Below are positions 1-12,600 of a DNA stretch of 64,000 bases, one piece after another. Under the pieces are notes generated by a model. That model saw nothing but the letters and a program-made list of their open reading frames with translations. It had not been told where the DNA came from and did no database searches. Location of the stretch: contig JABAKD010000002.1 of the NCBI GenBank assembly GCA_012845835.1, forward strand, positions 2,086,501-2,150,500. The letters are read 5' to 3'. This DNA comes from Undaria pinnatifida (lineage: Eukaryota > Sar > Phaeophyceae > Laminariales > Alariaceae). Each line of letters starts with the position of its first letter. Positions within the stretch are counted from its first letter, which is position 1. A program made the translations under genes and the position numbers.

Positions 1-38
1 GCCATACTGCGTGTATGTCTTGCAATTCTTTACATCCT

Positions 39-330
39 AGCCGGTCGCCCCGGTGGCGTATCAGGTTATCCTCGAGCCTGGTATAGGTCAGTTTCGTGAG
101 TTTGAATCCCCCCGAGTGCATACTCGTACAAACTCGTGGGGAATTTTTCTTGTGCACAAAATTGACTTGTGGAAAGCGCGAGGGCGTGAGTTAGCAACTC
201 TCGATGAAAAATCGACGAGCAGTGGGATTGCGGAACCCTATGCGCGATAAAAATTGAAGGCAAGAACCGGGGGGGAGAAGGGACGACACCTGTGACCACG
301 GCTTGTCCAGAAGCTGGAAAGTAGGTGTGT
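39..330 (+). repeat. tRNA-derived SINE, copy 1
   Basis: The head looks like a tRNA-type polymerase III promoter: an A-box-like TGGCGTATCAGG at 54-65 and a B-box-like GTTTGAATCC at 100-109. The body and tail match two other regions of this window: 11143-11394 (+) and 33371-33655 (-). Shared pieces are the head CCGG..CCCCGGTGG, the middle GACGAGCAGTGGGA, and the tail CCACGGCTTGTCC. The tail is repeated once more at 403-445, 113 bp downstream. Family membership is seen directly; the tRNA origin is inferred from the box motifs. Confidence 0.7.
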
Positions 331-402
331 GTGGGAATAAACAAAAAAAAAAAAACATACCATGTACCGGGCACCAGGCACACTGCTGTAGTGTGTAGTT
401 TT

Positions 403-445
403 CCTGTGACCACGGCTTGTCCAGAAGCTTGAAAGCAGATGTGTG
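403..445 (+). repeat. Duplicated SINE tail
   Basis: This is a second copy of the SINE tail at 290-330 (CCTGTGACCACGGCTTGTCC, then an AAG-rich stretch and a TGTGTGTG run). It is probably a local duplication or a truncated second insertion. Confidence 0.6.
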
Positions 446-571
446 TGAAAAACAAAACAAAACAGATCACAGCTCGAACATGCACACCCCGCTGCAGCAG
501 CCCGGGATTTTTCACATGGCCCATTCTGTAATCGTCATCTATACCACAGTGATTTCGACATAGTTTCCCTC

Positions 572-660
572 TTAACGCCGTAACAACAAGAAACCCGTTT
601 GGTGGGACTACTCACTTGGAGGTAATATAGGGCGGGGTTTTGGGGCTCTAAAGGGTTAAG
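572..660 (-). repeat. Single end of the long-TIR foldback element family
   Basis: The sequence runs from TTAACGCCGTAACAAC through AAACCCGTTT to GGGGCTCTAAAGGGTT. It matches the roughly 85-bp terminal inverted repeat of the intact foldback element at 22844-23410. Only one end is visible here, so this is a truncated or solo terminus. Confidence 0.55.
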
Positions 661-1875
661 TCCCAACGAGGGTAGCACGAGCATTATACAGTATCAAAGT
701 CACCATGTTCTTCTACTCAATGTAAGTAGTTTCTGTCTTGCGATCATGTACTCTAAATAAAGAGTACAAAATGGCGACGAAAAAACGCGAGAACGACAAC
801 AAGGATGACGACGACAACAACAGCAACCACAACGGCGACGACAACAACAACAACAACCACAAAAACAGCAACAACATGCAACAGCAACAACACCAGCAGC
901 AATGTCCTTCTTCGCCAATCGATCGAACGACATTCTCCCCTGATAAGGCGAATATACACGGACCTGCATGGATGACAGAGTGGACGACGCAGCACCGAGT
1001 GTGGCCCGTTGCAAGCGCAAGCTTTCCCTCGCCTCCGCTGCTTGCCTGTCCCATCACGATGAACAAGACACAGGGGCGGGATGGGGAAGGGGAGTATATG
1101 CACTAGTGTATGAGAGGAAATGCAACCGTGAGAGGGGAAAAAGTGCAACACTGAGCGAGGGGCAAGTGAAAGAGTGTACGGGGGGGTAAGCGCAATAGTG
1201 GAGGTACATTCATTGGCATGGCCGTAGTTTTCGGTCGGAGTCTTTTAGATCATCGACTCTCGCGTCCCTTTAATGCCGGGATAGAGCACATTGGGCGTTC
1301 ACCGACCAGGCAAGCACAACATGCTTCTCGCTCTCGCTCACCCTAGCACTCCTGTAGCGCTCTGCAGAGAGCTGTGTATGGCGTTTTGCTCCCGCAGCAA
1401 GTGCTCTTGCTCATAGTCGCCGCCCCCGCTTGGGCTCCCCTGCTGAACCCTGATTTCGCGACGGGTAAAGGTAAACCGATGTCTTAACACGAAATATGCG
1501 AAATACTAGATACAACCTTCCAGTATAAAATGCAATGCAACATGCCTGCTTCATCATAAGAAACATGAAGCGGAAAGATGAACGCTTCAAGCACAAACAT
1601 AAATATAAGCAGTATCCCAGCACCAAGCAGAAAACAACGCGTGGGCAAAGAAGCGTAAACATTAACCATTTTACGATGTAGACTAACACCGGTACAAAAC
1701 CCAAAATATAAAAAACAAGATATTCCTCTTGCCCTCCCCCTGCGCATTTTTAGCACGCGTGGCATCACCTGGAAGACTTGAACAATTCCGTGGCTTCTCG
1801 TTTGCGCTGCATCGCTGCTGAGGTCTTCTTGAACTCCGTTGAAAAATCGAACAGGATTTCTCGATACCTTTATCG
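661..1875. other. Intergenic, no supported gene
   Basis: An AAC/GAC-rich imperfect trinucleotide stretch lies at about 790-905 and gives spurious Asn/Gln/Asp-rich frames. The rest has no homology I recognise and no splice-consistent coding series. Confidence 0.5.
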
Positions 1876-2034
1876 TGAGGAGGGTAGGGTAGGGTAGGGT
1901 AGGGTAGGGTAGGGTAGGGTAGGGTAGGGTAGGGTAGGGTAGGGTAGGACAGGGTAGGACAGGGTACGGTAAGGCAAGGCAGGACAGGGCTGGGTAGGGT
2001 AGGGTCAGTCAGGATAGGGTAGGGTAGGGATGCG
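1876..2034 (+). repeat. (TAGGG)n microsatellite, array A
   Basis: This is a pentameric TAGGG array, nearly perfect up to about 1947 and then decaying (GGACA, GGCAA variants). The unit is 5 bp, so it is related to but distinct from TTAGGG or TTTAGGG telomere repeats. A larger array of the same unit lies in 28540-28905. The reverse strand reads as a spurious Leu-Pro-Tyr-Pro-Thr repeat. Confidence 0.9.
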
Positions 2035-2067
2035 CATCCATGCATCAGCCAATCGTGAGGACGGGGA

Positions 2068-2219
2068 TATAGGGAATGGAAGAATCGCACGTTAGGGTAG
2101 CGTGGTGTAGGGCAACTCAGGGTAAGGTAGGGTAGGGTCGCACTATAGGGAATGGAAGAATCGCACGTTAGGGTAGCGTGGTGTAGGGCAACTCAGGGTA
2201 AGGTAGGGTTGGATCGCGC
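2068..2219 (+). repeat. 76-bp tandem duplication
   Basis: TATAGGGAATGGAAGAATCG starts at 2068 and again at 2144. The two units (76 bp period) are almost identical until the second ends. The unit itself contains TAGGG-like pentamers, so it probably arose from the edge of the neighbouring array. Confidence 0.9.
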
Positions 2220-4870
2220 ACGCATGCGTCGGCCGAGCGTTATGTGGTTACGGGAGGGAGTGGGGGGGGGGGGCGCGGGGACGGGAAGCAAGTGCAAGCG
2301 CGGCGGGGGCGAAAAAACGGGAGAGCGAAGGGAGGAAAGGGAAGGGTGGAGAGATATACAGGTAGGAGAGAGGGGAGGGAGGAAAGGAAAGAGTGAGAGG
2401 GATGTAGGGGTAGGGAATACCGGAGGGAAGGGACGATGGGGAGGGGGGTGGAGGGTAACACCTTACCCCGTTAGTCTGGGCACCTTTGTGCGCCGATGGT
2501 GAAATCGCCATTCATACTCGATATTGTTTCGGTCGTAAAATTTCGATCAGACGGGGCCGTGCAAGCACTCACCGCTGCAGCATGGCCGAGTCTGCCTTGC
2601 GCCCCCCCTTCGCAACCTGCGCTCCCATTCGCTCGTTGCATTCTCCCAGCTGCACCAGAGATATGAGGGATTTGGGGATGAGGGAAGAAATCAGGGGGGG
2701 GGGAGAAAGAGGGCGAGTGAGGGAAATAGGGAAACAGTAAGAGGGTGAGAGAGAATGACATAGGGCGAGAGAGAGAAAGCAGCAGCATCAAAGTCATACC
2801 GCGCAAGATACCAACAAGGCATGAAAACCGAAGCAACCCTGACTCTAGAAGCAACCCTGACTCTGCACACGTTACCCTATTCGTACCACGACTCGATTCC
2901 CTTGGGGACTTTGCCACCATACACAGTACGCGACGGTACCTGAGAAGTTCGGAGCGAAGAAAAGGAGGCGTGATTTTTGCTCGAAGTTTCTTTTCTCCAA
3001 AACTAAGTGAACGCTATAACGCGTGAAATTGGAGGAGGACACACCCTGCTTCATACATGACCCAGACTGTAGAGCCAACCCCATACCAAGATTTTGTCAC
3101 TCTTTAAGAACTGCACGGACGAGTTTGGCGACAAATTGGTTGGATTTAGTGTGCGACATTTTTTGCTGTAGTAAAACCGCTACCTTACATGGTTTCGCGT
3201 ACGGTACAACAAAGCTGCTAGTGGTGTTATATAATGGCTCACCGCAGACAAGAGCTGATCGATTTCCCCCGCCAGGAGCTGCTCCTGGGTTCCATCCACT
3301 GGGTCCTCTGTGAACAAAAGCATGACACAACAAAGGGAGAAAAAAAACGTGTCAAACATAACACACAAGATAAACCTAACAATGTCAACAAAAACACCGT
3401 GAAAAAAAAACGAACATATTAATTCGCTACAAAAATACCTTGAAGAAAAGACCAAACGTACCATACGTTCGAGAATATCACCCCGAACCTACTTTCTTGT
3501 AAACGAGAAAATAAGACAAAGCATGATATCACAAATAGAGAAAGAGAAACAAGGGACAAGTAAAATAAAAGTCAAATTAGAAAACAACAAAACCGAACAA
3601 AAGGGGTCTCACAAAAATACCAAGGTAAACAAGATGTGTCATGGCAATACGACGAAGAGTACAAAAAGACAACAAGGCACAAAGCAAGAAAAAAAACAGA
3701 GCCGGACAGCTACAAAACTACAACGGACGAGCAGAGACAACCCTCTTCGTACCTGCGTCGTAGAGGATGTCAGAGTCCATGCGCTGGGACAACCGCGAGT
3801 ACGCCTGCGTTTTCACCTGCAAAACCAGAAATGCGGCAAAATCGTTCCACGTCCGCACAAGAGGGCCAACAGCAGCGTCAGATCCTTGCTAATGGCAAGC
3901 AGATATTTAGTTAACTTTCCGACGACACTAGCCAACTTTTTCCTGGACGGTTGCCCCATAGACTTGTCTATGGACCCGTTTTTGTAGATTTTTTGGAACT
4001 TCACCATTTTCCGGAAATACTGGTTTCTGGCGGCGATCTTTGGCAGCATCTGCTTGAATTTTTTTCAAGAAGATCTTGGACTGGGAGCGGCGAGATTTCG
4101 TGTCCTCCACACACTTCGCCCGATGAAATCAACGCCAGCGTCGTGAGATTTGAACGTGGCGAAATCGTTAGGGGCTGCGACCCACCCTTGGTGTACAGTG
4201 CTCACACTACCACCGGCGATGCGCGGCGGAAGCCCATGAGCCTGCTGATCAAAATACATTTAGTGGCTGGTGTGTGGAAACAGAGACAAAAACTGTCGAC
4301 TCTCGCAAGCGGCAAACATTCGAATTTCGAGAGCTTTTGACGGAAAACCACAGGACAACGCGGGCAACCTCTCGCACCGTAGAGCATGAATCAACATCAA
4401 GTCTTCGGCGTGCTATCACTTTCACTCATGTGGCCTTGTCCAGAACAAAGAGGGCTGGTGGTGGGTTGTCTCTATCTCGAGATCGAAGGTCAACCGGGGT
4501 TATGGGACAACGTTGACCGAGGCTTGATAAAAATTGGCGAATTGGGCCGCTTGACAAAAAGCTGAACCAGGACAAAACATTATCTTTCGTTTTTTCCCCA
4601 CAGCGACGGAACGGCAGTCTCTTCCATCAAGACACTAACAAAAAGTTTGGATTTTGAAGGGGTTAAACTATGGCCTTTTCATTAGCAACGGTTTCAGCAG
4701 TAGCAACAGCAGCAGCAACAGCAGCATACACACGAAAGAACAAAAGCAGCGTCAGGCCGTTCACTATGCGTATCCGATTTCGAGCTTCAGTTTGGTGAGA
4801 TCGGGTTTCAGCTATAAATAATTGTGCAATTCCAAAATCGAAACAGTCTTCTTGCGGGAAATCGGATATG
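2220..4870. other. Purine-rich tract and unassigned DNA
   Basis: Positions 2225-2460 are a G/A-rich strand-asymmetric tract. On the reverse strand, 3813-4260 holds overlapping open frames with Lys-rich segments, but none matches a family I recognise and no single frame stays open. I treat it as possible eroded coding DNA of unknown origin. Confidence 0.4.
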
Positions 4871-4878
4871 AGTTGGGT

Positions 4879-5040
4879 GCGCGTGCATCCAGGCATTCAA
4901 GCCCACGTAGAACAACGGTCGTGGTCTGCAGACGCGCAGAGGTGCGCCGAGTGGGCTCCATCTAGCGCGGATCCAAGCGTCCAAGCCCACGCTGACTGAC
5001 TCTAGTCTGCCGACGAAGAGACGTGCCGAGTGTGCTTAAC
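4879..5040 (+). repeat. Imperfect tandem duplication of about 85 bp
   Basis: Two units share CAAGCCCACG, a GTCTGC(A/C)GACG core and a GTGCCGAGTG-like end. The first ends near 4950 and the second near 5035. Identity is moderate, so this is an old duplication. Confidence 0.6.
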
Positions 5041-5296
5041 CTGTCTTGGTGTTTTTATTTGACACAATCGAAACTCCCAGCTGACAGGCAGCTGCTGTAG
5101 TGTGCGCAGCCACGGAGGGGCGCGCGATGATAGCGCTTCTCTTTCGCTTTAGGTTTGACCTCGCACCGACCGACGGTAGGCTGTTCGCGGAGAGATGCGC
5201 CGATCCTCGACTGCGCGAAGCATCGATCGTCCTGTTGCTGCTTGAGTGGATAACATTTGGAACTGAAAGACCCTCTTATATCAAGTTGACAACCTG

Positions 5297-5405
5297 TCTG
5301 TCTGCCTGTCTGTCTGTCTGTCTGCCTGTCTGTCTGTCTGTCGCTTGTTTACCACTGTCTGTTCGTTTGTCCACCACTCTGTCTGGTTGGCTGTCTGTCT
5401 GTTTG
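5297..5405 (+). repeat. (CTGT)n microsatellite
   Basis: This is a tetranucleotide CTGT array with CTGC interruptions, followed by diverged CTGT units to about 5405. It gives spurious Leu-Ser-Val frames. Confidence 0.85.
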
Positions 5406-5409
5406 CCTG

Positions 5410-8400
5410 CCTATCTGCTTGTTTCTACTAGCCTGGCTTATGTTGAAGGAAAAATAAAATTCAAGGATCACCCGGGAAGTCAGTCTTCCGACGCTGCGTA
5501 AATTAGCCCCGCCGACGATGGCCCGGGGAGGGAGGGACGGTAGAATTGGCCTACTGCCTGTACACCCATGTATAAACAGGGCAATAAGAAAGGCAGGCTG
5601 AACTCTACAGGAATATCGGAAGCCCTTTAGTCGTTGTACTGAAGAAAGTGCAAAACGCACCCTCTGCCAAATAAGAAACCCGGCCTGGGTTAGTGTTTCT
5701 GCTTCATATTACGGTACCGGTAGGTCTTCTGTGCGGTAGACATGCCGAATGCTACGGAGGCTACATACTGCCGCGAGTGAGGCGTAAAAAAAGGCAGGTG
5801 GAATCTGCCTCCCGGCGGGACTCAGAGAAGTAATCCGAGAAAAGGAAAAACGACGCCAAAAGCGTGTAGAACTACGCAAGGGAGCGAGAGGGAGGAGGGC
5901 GGAGGGAGAGCTGGACAAATCGACGCTTTATCTTCCGTATACATCCAGCACGTTTGGCACGCCATTCGCTTACGGCTTACGGACGGCGGTATGATATGGC
6001 ATCGCGTTCCATTTGCCATGTACAAACTGGTGTAGGTACCTGGTATGGTATCATACCTGTTAGATAGCAGGCACGCAGGTAGGAGGTACAGGTATTACTA
6101 GTGCGGACTTTGGACGTACTGGCACTGGGCTAGTGTGCTGGAAGTCGCTATCATATTTACAGTGGAGAGAAGAAAAAAACAACATGCAGGTGAGGGTGGG
6201 CTCGAACAGGACGGAATGTCATACCCCCCCTGAGTGATACGAGTACTCGAGCGGCGTACTGGTGTACTGGTACCGCAAGATAGCCACGCAAAGCTGCAGC
6301 GCGGTACAGCAGTACGAGCCCAGACGTCTCCTCAGAGTAGCGAAGTCGTGTTCAACACAAGAACCCGCTGAGGCGAAGGTTCGCCACGGGCGTTGCCAGA
6401 GGATAGTCGGCTGCACATTTGCAATCAGCGCGTGGCACGTTGCGGAACAATTGGAGCGTGCGTGACGTTGCGGAGAAATTGGGCAACACCCGAGTTGGGC
6501 TACGAGCAGGCTGTTGTCTGGCCCAACAGCTACCCTCTATCTCTCGAGCGTTTTGCGTGCTTTGTCTCTTGTTCTCCTTTTGTTCACAGAAGCGACTGCA
6601 TTCTAATATATGTTGCGTGGAGATAAAAGAGGGGCGACATATGCAGGGACAAGACCCGAAATTGAGAGTGCAGCGCTGCTTTTTGGTGTCTTGATGACAC
6701 TCACCTCGAGGTCTGCTTCTAGACGGTGCGCCTCGCGCCTCAGAGCCTCCATGTTGCGTCCTGATATGCTCTCGTCTTTGCTGTGCCTATTCTGCTATAC
6801 ATCGGAAACTTTCGCGGGGACGTGTGCCGGAATTTCCCTATTCACACATGGTTCATAGAAAAGTAGAACTCCTTTCAGAGATATTCAACACCACAACACA
6901 CAAACACCACAGCAGTGCAACCACACAAAGGCACAAAGGCAAGGAAGGCGGTACTGCGGCAATCACTGTAAGCCATCTATCTCGACTGGTGCTCACGTTT
7001 TCACGCTTAGCAAGGAGACTGATGGGATGCCTTGTGGGTTGGTCAAGCTAGAGACTGGGCGGACAGCACACCGTCCCATTTCGTTGACAAAATGCAGTTT
7101 TTCCGGAAATATAAATCACGATTATTATGTGAATGAATATGTAACCAGTCCTTATATTTATGAACTATTTGAAGCAGGGCAGGGGCAACACAGCAAGCAC
7201 GCACCACTGACAACCTACAGCAGTACGTAGCTGCTGCACACCTGACTCTGCCCCACCGTCACTGACTGTGGTGACCTTCTTGTTCCAGACGACGGCTCAC
7301 GTTATTATGCTTAGCTAATATATTGGTGGGGCGTAGCTAGTGGGATGCCTTGTGGACTGATGGAGATGGACGCTGGACACTGGACAGACAGCACACCTTT
7401 CCTTTGTGTTCGACCTTCGATAGCGGTGCAGTTGCCCCAACAGTGGGAGGAGTACGATACATGGAACCAAGAAAGTACCATTACCCGGTGTACCGCAAGC
7501 ACAGCAAGCACGCACGGCAAGCACGAGTAGTGCTGCTGTTGTACACCCCACAATCGGTTTTGCCCGAACATATTTGGCTCTAGTGTGTGGTGGCATGTTT
7601 TTTCGAAGACTCTTGCTGTGCGCTTGCCCGTGCGCTTGTCAGTACGACTCGCCAATCGAATTACCGTGCTCGTTACTGCTGTACCAGCAATTGGGTACTT
7701 GCGATGTCCCTGGTGTATCTGTCTCGTAGTTTTGTGACCACAACGCTTCTCTCTAGGGTAATGGATCGGCACGGACACTGGGCGTGCTGGGTGTAGATGG
7801 CTAGAAAGAAAAGAACGGTCTAATGTCAAGAACACACACAACCGTAGGGCGGACACGGCGAAACACACAATCGTAGAGCTGACACGGCGACGCACGAGTA
7901 TAATACGTTGGTGTACAATGCCGTTTACAATACGGTTTCTGGCTGGTGTGACCTGAACGAATGCATCTGGTAGGGCCAGAGATAGATTCCAAGCGGACAC
8001 TACCTTGATATATTCCTGGTATCTGGTACCTGGTACGCCACGGGCAGCAGCAAGCAGTGTGCCCGCACAGCAGTCGGTTTCAGCACTACCAATACCTTTG
8101 AACTGTTGTTGGGGTGGAGAAATAACATGGCCTGGCCTCTTGTGGCCAGCGACTATCCCTCACAGCTTTGATCGCGTAGCTTCCTCGGTATCATCCCTCG
8201 CCTTTCGATGTGGGCCTGCCTAGCTGCGCAAACCTCCACAAGCAGTGGTCCTCCCTACCAGTGGTGTGCTCTTGTACTACAAGATCATGGAGCAATAACG
8301 CCAAATACTCCTATTGTATTGCTAATAAACAATAAACTTATACCAGGTACAGGCCACCCCGCTCTTGGTTTCTTAGGTGGTGTCGCAACCTGGTAGACGG

Positions 8401-8570
8401 CAGACAGCAGAAGTAGTACCTCGTATATACCGAGTCAATTTCAGCCCTACCGTAGAACTGCTGCTGCTGCTGCTGTGTGTTGTGTGATTATTAGCAAACC
8501 GTATTTTCTACAACGACCCTCCGGCACACCTAATGTTTGTGCTAGTGTAATACAGAGGGGGTACGAGTTA
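5410..8570. other. Intergenic with a local direct repeat
   Basis: No gene is supported. A module containing GGGATGCCTTGTGG followed by a GACAGCACACC segment occurs near 6985-7085 and again near 7290-7400. GTACCTGGTAC at 8026-8036 and TACCAGGTAC at about 8341 belong to a short motif scattered over the window. Confidence 0.45.
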
Positions 8571-8572
8571 AT

Positions 8573-9207
8573 AACCCTTCTTAGGCTCTTTCGGGGGAAA
8601 ACATGAGCCTTCTTAGGCTCTTTCGAGGGAAATATGATGAGCCTTCTTAGGCTTTTTCGAGGGAAACATGAAAAAATTCAAATTTTACTCACCGTTGCAG
8701 AGCATGTGGGCTTCGGTTTTTAACCGCTTTTGCACTTGAGCGGGAAAAACATGCCGAAAATTAGTGGTGAGCCTTCTTAGGCACTTTCGAGGGAAACACG
8801 AAAAAAGTCAATTTATACTCACCATTGCAGAGCATGTGGGCTTCGGTTTTTAACGGCTTTTGCACCTGAGCGGGAAAAAAAAGCCGAAAATTGCTGATCA
8901 TTACAGTAGCACCGACCACACGAGGCAGCCCGGGAAGCTGGGGTAGGAGCAGTGTCCGAATTGTAGTGTAAGCGGCTGTGTGACACGCGTGCAGCATCGC
9001 ATACTCCTACTAAGGCACTTTCGAAATAAAGCATGAAAAACGTCGAAATTTGCCCACCTTTGCAGCATGCGGGTTACGGTTAACAACCCCTTTCGCACTT
9101 GAGCAGGAAAAAATGCCGAAAATGACTGACAATTATAGCCGAAAATGACTGACCATTATAGCCGAAAATGACACTATTATAGCCGAAAATGACCTACCAT
9201 TATAGCC
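8573..9207 (+). repeat. Complex tandem repeat, three unit types
   Basis: Unit 1, around AGCCTTCTTAGGC followed by TTTCGAGGGAAA, occurs near 8573, 8605, 8640 and 8769, with a decayed copy near 9005. Unit 2, about 90 bp from TTGCAGAGCATGTGGGC through GAGCGGGAAAAA to GCCGAAAAT, occurs near 8670, 8810 and 9040. Unit 3 is a 21-23-bp GCCGAAAATGAC..TTATA repeat at 9115, 9138, 9161 and 9182. The nested order suggests repeated local duplication 5' of the TIM9 gene. Confidence 0.85.
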
Positions 9208-9414
9208 CGGGCAACTGGGGTAAGGGCAGTTTCGGAGTTGTAATGTAAGGAGCTGCGTGACACGCGTGCCAAAAGCATCGTGATGCTCTCACTTGACCTG
9301 GGCGTTGTGCCCGAAATAGCAGGTAATATTTTCCTCTCTCTCCGTTTGTTGCTCCCGTTTGTTTTTCTTTTTCTTTTATAGATTAAGAGGGACGGGATTC
9401 ACAGAATGTAAATG

Positions 9415-9424
9415 TATATATATA
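9415..9424 (+). promoter_or_regulatory. Possible TATA element of the TIM9 gene
   Basis: TATATATATA lies about 115 bp upstream of the inferred ATG at 9539, followed by a T-rich stretch. Position and sequence fit a TATA box, but AT repeats are common, so the assignment is weak. Confidence 0.3.
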
Positions 9425-9538
9425 CTGTTCTTTTCGACGATTGTGCGCGTACGAGCCGGCGCTGTTTTACGATTTCTCCCGTTTGTTTTGGGTTTCCTCT
9501 TTTTCGTTTTTTGCTCCTCGCTTCTTTCAACGGTTAAG

Positions 9539-9607
9539 ATGGACGGGCTTCAGGGAATGACGCCCGTTCAGCAGCAGGAGTTCCTGCAGCACTTGGAGAA
9601 CCAGCAG
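9539..9607 (+). CDS. TIM9: TIM9-like exon 1
   Basis: It starts at ATG 9539 and ends CAG|GTGACA (phase 0). It encodes the Gln-rich N-terminal helix. Intron 1 (9608-10168) is strongly G-rich in its 5' half and C-rich before the acceptor. Confidence 0.85.
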
Positions 9608-12600
9608 GTGACAAGAGAGGGAAAACATATGTAGAGGAAGGGGACCGGGGGAAGGGGCGGGGTGGGGGGGGGGCAGGGGACGATAGAGAGGGAGAAAGGT
9701 AAACGGTGCGGGTGCCCGGCAGGGAATATTGGCTGGGGGGTAGGAAGGGACGTAGGGGGGGAGGGAGGGAAGGGGGCAGGGAGGGAAGGCGGTGGGGTGA
9801 CGCGGTCGGGGGGAAGACGGAGGGCGGCAGGGAGGGCGAGAGGAAGGCAGGGGGAAGATATAATGAGGAGGGGAGGAGGGAGCGAAGAGGGAAGTTATGT
9901 GCTTGTATTTCCAAAACCGTCCCCCGCTTGGCGCTCATGGCTGTGCCTTTCGCGTGGGTGTAGCGTTGCTACGCCGCATCTGTCCGGATCGCGCTTCCTG
10001 TATCCGGTGTGGCCGGCGCATCCCCCCCCCACCCCCCCAACCCCAGCCCGCCCCCCTCTCCACTCCCTAGTCACCATCCCGACCGGCATTGTCCCCCCGG
10101 TGACCCCCTACCACCCCTTGTCTGCTGCCTCCTCTGCTGCATGTACCAACCGTTTTTCACTTCTGTAGAGGAAAGACTCGCTGTCGATGTACAACAACCT
10201 GGTCTTCCGGTGCTTCGACGAGTGCACAAAGGTTGGTTGCTTAGTTGGTTGGTTGTTTTGGTCATTCCCGGGGACTATCTTCGTACACCCAGAGTGCGAA
10301 TCTTGACTTAATTTACGATTCTTATCGACTTTTGTTTGGTTTCTCCTAATATTTGTTTTGTTTCCAACGAAAAGTCCTTTTGGAAGCCCGCTCACGTTTT
10401 CGGGAACAAACTACTTGGAATTTGTGTGGGGTCATTTTTGCCGTGGTCAAGGGGTTAAGGTGTGACGAACGACGCCCTAAACTGCCGTCCATGCCCTGCT
10501 GGCGGTCTACATAAGCTTTGTCTACCAATTTCTAAGATTGTATTGTCGATATGCGTGTGTGCTCTATATTGACGATGGCTATTCTATGGTGCCTTGTCTG
10601 GCACTCGTTCTACGAGCTCCCACAGGGCGACGATAGTCTATACACTTCCCTTTCTCTGCCTGTACATCACGCGTGCCCTTCTGTGAACCTTCTCATACCC
10701 GGGCATCAACCGGTGGATGCATTCGATAAGCTAGCGTGTCGAGATGCGTCCACTGGTAGGTGCTCGGGTCGGGATGGGTTCACGGGTGGGTTCTCATAGC
10801 GACAGCACGGGAGGGGTACATGTAGACACGAAGCAGAACATAGAAGAACACAGGTATATATACCAAGATATAAAGACGAATTAGTGGGGTTCTCCCGAGG
10901 TCCATATGGTGTGCTTCGGGAGAAACATCCTTGTTGTCTCCACGAACTCCCTGACGGTTTCGTAACCATCTCGTACGCCTCGTACCGTCGTCATGTGTTT
11001 TATATAGTTGTGACTGACGAAGCCCAAAACTACCGTCGGCTGACATTCTCGGTGTAGCAACTTTTAGCGTGAGAATTCCTTACGGTGTAACTGGTGACGC
11101 CACTAATGGCCGTCTCCTGGTATATTGGCGGTCTGTAGATACAGCCGGCGTCCCCGGTGGCCCAGGTAAGCCGCGCAACTACTGAGGCCGATTTGTTGAT
11201 ACCTGATATGCCGCAAAGGAGGGAAAGTAAACTACGCCGAGAGTGCTAGAGCCCGAGTTGGCAAAATGGGATGCAAAACGACGAGCAGTGGGAATGCTGA
11301 ACCCTATACGCGATACGAATGAAGGCCCGTACCGGGGGGGGAGAAAGGGATGACCCCTGTCTGTGGCCACGGCTTGTCCAGAAGGTTACGCGAGGGTGAA
11401 ACCGCTGACGGGTGGAGCTCGAAATTGAAAGCGATGATTTATATATATACAATGTTCTCGTTTGAGTGTGAGAGCTCCTTTACTAGGGCTCTCGTCAACT
11501 AGTTATTAGTTGGCTAGGTATTATTGTTAGTTGTGGCGGTGCTGCCTATCCATTTTTTTTCACGTTTGGGTTTCTTCCTTGTAGAAAGGCTTGCTAGGTA
11601 TGGGGTACGTGTTTTACGGCATCTCTTAAGTAGTACTACCACACTGCGAGCACGCAGAGAAGCCTTCTATCGTTGGCTCTAATGCATTCGTGTCTCTATC
11701 GTTGGTGTACTCACTGTCCAGCGGATAATGAGCACCTCTGGCTGGGGTGTGTGAGCAATGCTCACCCTGAGCTGCGTGTCTATTCAGCGCAGATCACAAG
11801 GCGGAGAACTTAAATGAAACCACGTAGAGCACGTATTGATTTCGTGTGTTCGTCGGTAGCTCATCCAATAACACGGAGGCTATGGCGGCATGGTAGTTTC
11901 TTGCTCAACTATGAACCGCTCTTGAATCGCCTATGATGATTAATTTTTTTTCTATGCACCCGGAAGAAGTAACACCCGTCTTTCTATGTTCTTTCTTTTT
12001 TGTGCTCTTGTTTTGGCGGTGGTGTGCTACCGCGTGCCACATGAGTGAGATACCCCTAAATGGGGACGGCATGTCCAGATGGGGACGGCATGCCCATATT
12101 TCTGGTGCATCGTCTATGAAGTATGACCAAAAGAAACGAAGGTTATACCGTACCTCTTTCGTGATCAACCCCAAAGCTAAACTTGGGCCGATTTATCATA
12201 CTTTTTTTTTGTTTATAATGATGCGAAATCGCGTGTTTTTCCCTTCTCCCCTGTAGAACTCCATCCACGTGTTCGGGGGCAAGCTGCTTGGAAGTTCTAT
12301 GGATTTTTAGGGCCAATACTGTATCATAAAAATGATTAAGGTGTGACGGCGCCCAAAACTGCGGTCTGCTGACATCTAGGCAGCCTACGTAGCCTCAATA
12401 CCAGGTATGCCAGTTTTAGCGTCGGATCTCCAAGTGCGACCTTCGACGCCAAAAACTGCAGCCTCCCCAATTTTCCATTTTTTGCGATCTTGACTCAGCG
12501 TTTCACTAGCTTTAGGTAGGATCACCTTCATCCTGGTCCAATCTCTGAAAACATCCTATTTAATGGTCAAATTCCAAGATTCCCCCCCCGAAACGAGATT

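Noticed and set aside
1876..2034. Telomere or interstitial telomere
   Set aside because: The unit is TAGGG (5 bp), not TTAGGG or TTTAGGG, and the array is internal with an intronic sister array; a microsatellite is simpler.
1683..2090. Reverse frame with Leu-Pro-Tyr-Pro-Thr repeat
   Set aside because: It is the translation of the (TAGGG)n microsatellite, not a gene.
3813..4260. Possible Lys-rich protein on the minus strand
   Set aside because: Needs several frame changes and matches no family I know; left as unassigned.
8573..9207. CRISPR-like array
   Set aside because: Units are contiguous or nested with no unique spacers of constant length, and the genome is eukaryotic.
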